NCBI GenBank assembly: GCA_032158125.1
Contig: JASKOT010000019.1
Location: 62,001-126,000 of the forward strand
DNA: 64,000 nucleotides
DNA from: Papiliotrema nemorosa
Lineage: Eukaryota > Basidiomycota > Tremellomycetes > Tremellales > Rhynchogastremaceae
Direction of reading: 5' to 3'
The first letter of the stretch is position 1. Each line of letters opens with the position of its first letter. Under the pieces are notes generated by a model. It ran no database searches, was not told the DNA's origin, and saw only the letters and a program-made list of their open reading frames with translations. This document shows, one piece after another, positions 59,050-64,000 of this stretch. The position numbers and the translations under genes were made by a program.

Positions 59050-61167
59050 TCACTTTGGCTCCTCTGACGCAGGTTCCGCCGAAGACTCTTCTCCGTCCGA
59101 ATCGTCCGCCACGTCCTTCTTCACAATCTCGTGGTTTTTCGTCAATTCGCTGAGAACGATCCAAGTAGGAGGAATAGCCACGAGCAAGATTCCAAAGTTC
59201 AGTCCTATACTGACGAAATGGTTTGCATTCCCTTGCGATTGCATACTGTCATTCAGCACATGCTCATCTGCCCCAACGTATACTCACGCCCAAGCGACAG
59301 TCTGACCTAGAGCCTCGACACCTCGCAGGATCCCAGTGTGATGTGATAAGCTCGAGAGGTCGGTGGTGTATTGCCCGACTAGCCAATACAAAAACTGTTG
59401 GAAGGCTTGTCCGCCGAATGTCCAGAAGAACACAAGGGCGTAAGCACTGCCGAATCCGCCCTTACCCAGTTGGAAGAGAGGTGGTTGAGCGGCATTGTAA
59501 AATCGAGATTGGAGGATAATCGCCCAGATCCAGGTTCCAGTGAGAATGAGCGCAATGCCCGACTGGCGATTAGCCGAGAAAATCTCGATGGTGAGATGGC
59601 TTGTACTCACGAAGGCGACCTTGGCCCGGGTCTGAATGAAGATCCGTTGTCGATCGAGGAAAGTTCCAATGATGAATGAACTGAAAATCCCCGCAAAGTT
59701 GGTCAAGAACGACGAAAAGGCTCTAGCCTCGACGGTCTGGCGGTCAGCCTCGTGCACTGTTCTATGGCAGACGCAACTCACGAAATACTTTGTCAACCAG
59801 GTACTGACGAATCCGTTGTAAAAGTACGAAATGAAGAATGCCGGAAGGAGAAGCACAATGCGTCGACTGCAGAAAAGCTTGAAGACGGCGTTGAACTCTG
59901 CTCCCCAGGTAGGGGCCTTGTGAGTGGGGACTCGAGTGTTGTCTTTCCTCCAGACTACATCGTCAGCTTGTTCAGTCCTAAGATGAAATGAGCTCACCCT
60001 TCTCGGCGGGACTCAGGCAGAGAGCGATAGGCAGACCAAGGCACATGATGACAATGAAGACAATGTACGTTGCGGATCTGACCTGTAAGTGCAGAATCAT
60101 ATCTCAGGGGTTAATACTCACCCGACAGAACCAGCTTCATCTCGACCAGCGTTGAGACCCAAATTGATGGCTCCTCCAACGATCGGCCCGAGAGCTTTGG
60201 CAGTTTGCCAAACGGCCAAGTAGAATCCTCGATCTTTGGGCGCAGGGTATCCAATGATGATGGCCGCTTCGGCGGCCCAGAAAAATCCAGCAGAGATACC
60301 GCAGAACTTTCCATCAGTGCACGTCTTTGGGATTCATCGAGGGACATACAGCCGAGCCGAAGAGCATGAACCAGGTGGTAGCGGACTTGTTGTTGGTGTA
60401 GAGACCAGCACCGTAGAGAGGGTACCCGATAGCCTGAACGTCAATATCAGGCCCAAAACGAGTTACCGGACAGCGTCGACTCACACCCAAGGCAAGACCC
60501 CATTTGAGTCCTATCCGGTTGTTGATAGCTCCAGCCAACACACAAACGATCGCAAAGAGCTATCGAGTCAGCTGAAACTACCGTACTGCGAGGCTATAAC
60601 TCACACCATAGACAATGGCGTTCGCAGCGGACACCGCATAAGGCTCAGCGGCACCTCCAGCTCCGAGTCCCCCACTATTTATTAGACATGCCTGACCCTC
60701 GCAATAGCTCGACCTACAGAGCGTCCCACCTGGTTGTCAATGGTGCGGCGGACAATAGGATGGTGAACTTACATTCCTGGAGCGGTGAAAGAGACACCGC
60801 TAGCGATCAAGATCTGGAACCAAACAGATCGGTACCCTATCATCAGCTCTCATGTTCCCCCATAGTCACGCGTGATCTTGTTCGCCTGTACTTGAACGCC
60901 CACGCGAGGCGATATTTTAGAGTATGTATACTTACATGATCGCTTGTGAACAACCTGTCCAGCAGCCTCCACTTCCCTTTCTTCTTGCTTTTTCGTCCCG
61001 AACAATCCCATCTTGATGTCAGAGCTGCTCGACTGCGTTTCAAGGGTATTCAATGTTGAAGACGTGGAAAGAATTGATATTAGTGAGCCACCATCTGCAT
61101 CGAAATTTTCTACTTGTACATATTCGTAGGATGACCGAGTTTGAATCGATTGCGCCATCGTATACAT
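59050..61167 (-). CDS. UNC93-like MFS membrane protein
   Basis: Twelve exons: 60936-61167, 60773-60836, 60718-60729, 60605-60674, 60485-60559, 60350-60433, 60122-60306, 59998-60077, 59782-59954, 59611-59736, 59288-59562, 59050-59209; 511 residues with about 11-12 hydrophobic helices. Typical wording of fungal UNC93-like proteins is seen: SVWFQILIASGVSFTAPGM, the Gly-rich LGGLGAGGAAEPY, NRIGLKWGLALGAIGYPLY, and the GRDEAGSVGSATY loop. Family knowledge: animal UNC93 regulates ion channels or traffics receptors; fungal members are uncharacterised transporters. Exon 3 is only 12 nt but is needed to keep the frame. The N-terminus (~75 residues) and C-terminus are hydrophilic and acidic. An ATG nine bases downstream of 61167 (MAQS) is an alternative start. 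Confidence 0.88.
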
Positions 61168-61390
61168 TTATATACGTGATATGGTGATCGTCTTGGCCCC
61201 ATTCTTACCTCCAAACGAAGCACATGGTCCTCGCTTGGCAAACCGAGCCAATGGGTCAAAGTCAGAGCCTGGTGCTGGTTCCTCGAGCGGGGCAAGATGT
61301 CGAGCTACGAATGATGGGACCGTCTCACCCGTAAGATTGGAAAACCTGCTTGGGGAGCGAGAAAAGAGACGAGGCTCCAGCTCGCTTGGA

Positions 61391-61406
61391 GGGGGGGGGG
61401 GGGGGG
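61391..61406 (+). repeat. G16 homopolymer
   Basis: Sixteen consecutive G on the plus strand in the UNC93/F-box promoter. Could form four-stranded DNA or be a sequencing weak spot. Confidence 0.8.
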
Positions 61407-61500
61407 ACACAGAAAAGTCCAAACGAAAGGCAGACTATAGTGCCGGCCGTGGAGCTTTCGGAAAAACCGAGTCATTCCGGATCCGAAATTAAATCAGGCA

Positions 61501-61512
61501 GCGGGTGGCAAA
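61501..61512 (+). promoter_or_regulatory. PACE-like element, forward copy
   Basis: GCGGGTGGCAAA, 114 bp upstream of the F-box ATG. Faces the reverse copy at 61538-61549, with 25 bp between them. Core GGTGGCAAA is the Rpn4 site of yeast. Confidence 0.5.
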
Positions 61513-61537
61513 AGATGAAACACGGGGGAGCTAATTG

Positions 61538-61549
61538 TTTGCCACCCGC
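61538..61549 (-). promoter_or_regulatory. PACE-like element, reverse copy
   Basis: Perfect reverse complement of the 61501-61512 site, 77 bp before the F-box ATG. Together they form a 12-bp inverted repeat. Confidence 0.5.
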
Positions 61550-61625
61550 CTGACGATGAAACCCACCACCTCATTCCACCACCTCGACACCTTTCACTGT
61601 GTCCCTCCGACACGGCTTGCTCGAC

Positions 61626-63563
61626 ATGTCTTCCGGTCCTCGGGTGGTCCCTCATATCCCTTTTGAGATTTCCAAGAAGATTGCGGATCACCTGGATCTT
61701 CAATCGGCGTTCAATCTTAGTTTGACATGTAAAGGTCTTCGAGATATTGGCGAGTGTAGGATTTGGTCAGGTGTTGATCTATGCTCTACCCTTGATCTCA
61801 GTGAGTAAGCTCCCTTGGACGGATCTTCTCCCTGAGTAGTACTGATCCGTAGGTGAGGATGCTCCCATAGAAGACATTACGAAAGAAGAGTACCAAGTCA
61901 TTTCTTCTCAACTCAAATCCACCGTCTCCGCCTTGGAATCCCATCCCTTCCGCGCCGGATGCGTGTCAACCTTGATCCTGCCCACCCTCGACCTCGCACA
62001 TATACCTCATCTCGACCGGTTACTCGACATGGTCCATCTCAATCTGGATGTCTTATCCTTCATACTTGTCAAGCACGCCGACGAGGTCAGTGATGGATGT
62101 TCGACAATCTCGCACGTCGCGGGGAAATACGCATCCTGGTCGAAACTCGATACTGTGAGACTGTTCACTTTCAGGATATCAGACATCACATCCCTTCTTC
62201 AGATACTCCATCGATCGCCCCATGTTCGCAATCTCGAATTTGGGTTTACCAATTCCGATTCGGCCGATTACAATCTCGACCAAACCAGTAAAAACGCCGT
62301 CATACCTTCCCTCCCTTCCGTTACCCATATTTCTCTCACCCATTTTGGCGATAAACGTCTGGTGCCTGCTCTATTGCATGGATGTCCAGAGTTGGTGGAA
62401 TTCACCATTAAAGGCGACTGGGATTACGGACGATCAAGTACAAAAGCTATCATCCGATCACTAAAGAAGCTGGAAAAGCTGAAATCACTCAATTGGCTCG
62501 TGTACGAAGGATCATGGAAGGTCCGCGAAGCAGCACGGCGTTTCAAAAGTTTGGAGTCTTATGCCGAGACGTGCGATTCGATGGAGGATGAATCTTACGA
62601 GATGGATCTCGAGGTGCGTCGAACCTGTATTGCAATGCAGAGAAGAGCTCATATCAGGCAATCGAACCGCTCACTTCGAAGAGTATCACTCGTTTGATTC
62701 AGACTAGAGGGATGCGACCTTCCCCTGAGGCGTTTGTCAGAGTGGGGATAGAGGAGATTCCCATGGCCAAACGAAGGACCTTTCGATTACCGGCAGATTT
62801 CGTGCATCTCCTGTATCATTCCCCCAAACTCACCGAGATCATCTATGTCCGCGATGTTCCCGACTCTTCTCGACCGACCATCTTCCGTCCACCCATCTCA
62901 GGCGCATTGAGCGATCTCAAAGGTGATTCGGCATTATTACAATGGAAGGAGACGCGATTTCTCGCAGATCGATGGGAAGCGGAAGGAATGCGAGGGGTGT
63001 CGATAAGGACGTATCACTCCAGCTCAACAGGGCATCACTTTGTTCATGTCAGAGCGTTGACTCGGGCCACAGAGCATAAAGGTGGATTTTACGTCGGTGA
63101 AAAGAGACAATGGCACGATATGACACGGTATCGAGGGAGAGTCGTGCCGTTTACTGTCTTGCGGGAGATGTACGAGAAACAGGGCCTAGACCTCGCTTGG
63201 GCGGTTGGTCATCGAGGGATGAAGTTTGATCCTGCCACTTGGGAGATACTGGAGAAATGGTTTGAAGAGACTGATCCGACAGAGGAGGATGATTCGACAG
63301 ACGAAGCTCCGCCGGGTATGGAGCATGGATCGGGACATGCGGATGAGGAGGAAGACGAAGATGATGATGATGACGACGACGATGATGGGGATAGTGATGA
63401 TACGGATGAAGAGGGACCGCCTGGGTCGGTGAATGAGGGTGACTTTGAGGATGAATGGGGATCTTCAGACGAATGGGTGGATGAAGATGAAGACGAAGAT
63501 GTGGACGAGGATGATATTGATGAGGAGCTTGAAGCGCATATGATGGGCAATGGGTGGTGGTGA
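61626..63563 (+). CDS. F-box protein with acidic tail
   Basis: Three exons: 61626-61800, 61853-62613, 62658-63563; 613 residues. The F-box is at residues ~8-50 (PHIPFEISKKIADHLDLQSA, LTCKGLRDIGECRIW). A repeat-like region follows with leucine-rich features (STLILPTLDLAHIPHLDRLL; HVRNLEFGF; LKKLEKLKSLNWLV), as in substrate-binding parts of F-box proteins. The last ~110 residues are almost all Asp/Glu (a run of nine Asp among others) with a short MMGNGWW end. Family knowledge: the F-box binds Skp1 to bring targets to an SCF ubiquitin ligase; the target is unknown. The intron at 62614-62657 joins two frames that otherwise look like separate genes. Confidence 0.8.
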
Positions 63564-63774
63564 TACGTAGTGAGGCGACATCGCCAATGTACATCATCTG
63601 CTAGACAACTCACTCGTGTGTACTGCATCTTCTCAGTGACGCCGTTCTGTCAACGCCGAGCTGACTGGAGCTGATTTCAATTCAACAATGCTTGTGATTG
63701 AACATTGAACGCTGAGGCTCCTGATCCCATTTACTTTCTCGATCACTTTCCTTTTCTTCTTCTATCTATCTACC
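63564..63774. other. 3' flank of the F-box gene
   Basis: Short region ending in a pyrimidine-rich stretch (63730-63772) like a promoter/5' leader. Confidence 0.35.
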
Positions 63775-64000
63775 ATGGTCCTTGTCAGTTTTCCGATGCG
63801 ATCAGAATGCGTATCTCTCTCTCACTGCATTCCCCGGTACTTATCGCCGGTGCGGCCAGAGTCCACATTCCACTTCTCTAGATCAGCGTTCTGTATCGAT
63901 GTGCCACTCCCCGCCAACGATACGCTACTGAATCTCGTGAGTCTGGCACGTCTGTGGCTGCTTAGGTGCATAGGTGCATACGGCACAATCGATACATCCA
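63775..64000 (+). CDS. Possible 5' end of a further gene
   Basis: An ATG in good context (ACCATGG) after a long pyrimidine tract. The frame stays open to the end of the window (75 codons), with a possible donor soon after the ATG (CTTGTCAGTT) and another at 63937 (CTCGTGAGT). The translated sequence has no family features, so the true exon may be very short. Cut by the window edge. Confidence 0.25.
   Translation, partial: MVLVSFPMRSECVSLSHCIPRYLSPVRPESTFHFSRSAFCIDVPLPANDTLLNLVSLARLWLLRCIGAYGTIDTS

Larger units (their letters stand above)
61168..61625. other. Divergent promoter with G-run and paired PACE-like sites
   Basis: About 0.46 kb between the UNC93-like gene (-) and the F-box gene (+). 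Holds a G16 run and two head-to-head GCGGGTGGCAAA copies, listed separately. No gene here. Confidence 0.5.

Noticed and set aside
62614..62657. F-box gene ending at 62696 followed by a separate gene at 62694
   Set aside because: A 44-nt intron with GTGCGT donor joins the two frames; one protein results.
1..64000. tRNA genes, rRNA, CRISPR arrays, transposons
   Set aside because: No tRNA B-box (GGTTCRANTCC) with matching arms, no direct-repeat arrays, and no transposase, reverse transcriptase or long terminal repeat was seen by reading.

Overview
The window is nuclear DNA of an intron-dense fungus, most likely a basidiomycete of the Tremellomycetes (Cryptococcus/Kwoniella-like). The evidence is the gene structure: introns of about 40-60 nt with GTGAGT/GTAAGT-type donors, a CTGAC/CTAAC/CTGAT branch box just upstream of the acceptor, up to 15 exons per gene, closely packed genes on both strands, and basidiomycete-type protein sequences. 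No rRNA, tRNA, CRISPR or transposon was recognised. Gene models were spliced by hand by matching reading phase across candidate introns; nearly all close in frame from ATG to stop.

Left part (1-22 kb): an MFS sugar transporter (-), a seven-helix receptor-like protein (-), a phytanoyl-CoA-type dioxygenase (+), the RNA-biology factor Ars2/Serrate (-), a mitochondrial NIPSNAP protein (+), a large coiled-coil protein of unknown function (+), and a SPRY/LisH RanBPM-type protein (-) that may be the GID/CTLH ubiquitin ligase scaffold.

Middle part (22-46 kb): a Yta7/Abo1/ATAD2-type AAA-ATPase histone chaperone with a split bromodomain, two unknown proteins (-), a mitochondrial cupin protein, a coronin whose reading frame runs by splicing straight into a complete dUTPase, two adjacent coiled-coil/one-helix membrane proteins of nearly identical size and gene structure (possible tandem paralogues of an unknown family), the FG nucleoporin Nup42, two unknown proteins, and the mitochondrial ClpX homologue Mcx1.

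Right part (46-64 kb): a class I histone deacetylase (Rpd3 type), a small membrane protein gene with an in-frame TGA, trehalose-6-phosphate synthase and glycogenin lying tail to tail (both draw on UDP-glucose), an UNC93-like MFS protein with a 12-nt microexon, and an F-box protein with a very acidic tail.

Most interesting observations: (1) the coronin-dUTPase fusion, where the single 41-nt intron at the junction contains both a stop codon for coronin and an in-frame ATG for dUTPase, so splicing could choose between a fused protein and separate proteins; (2) three perfect copies of GCGGGTGGCAAA, which contains the yeast proteasome control element (PACE) core, in two divergent promoters (MCX1/RPD3 and UNC93/F-box); (3) the tandem pair of unknown membrane proteins.
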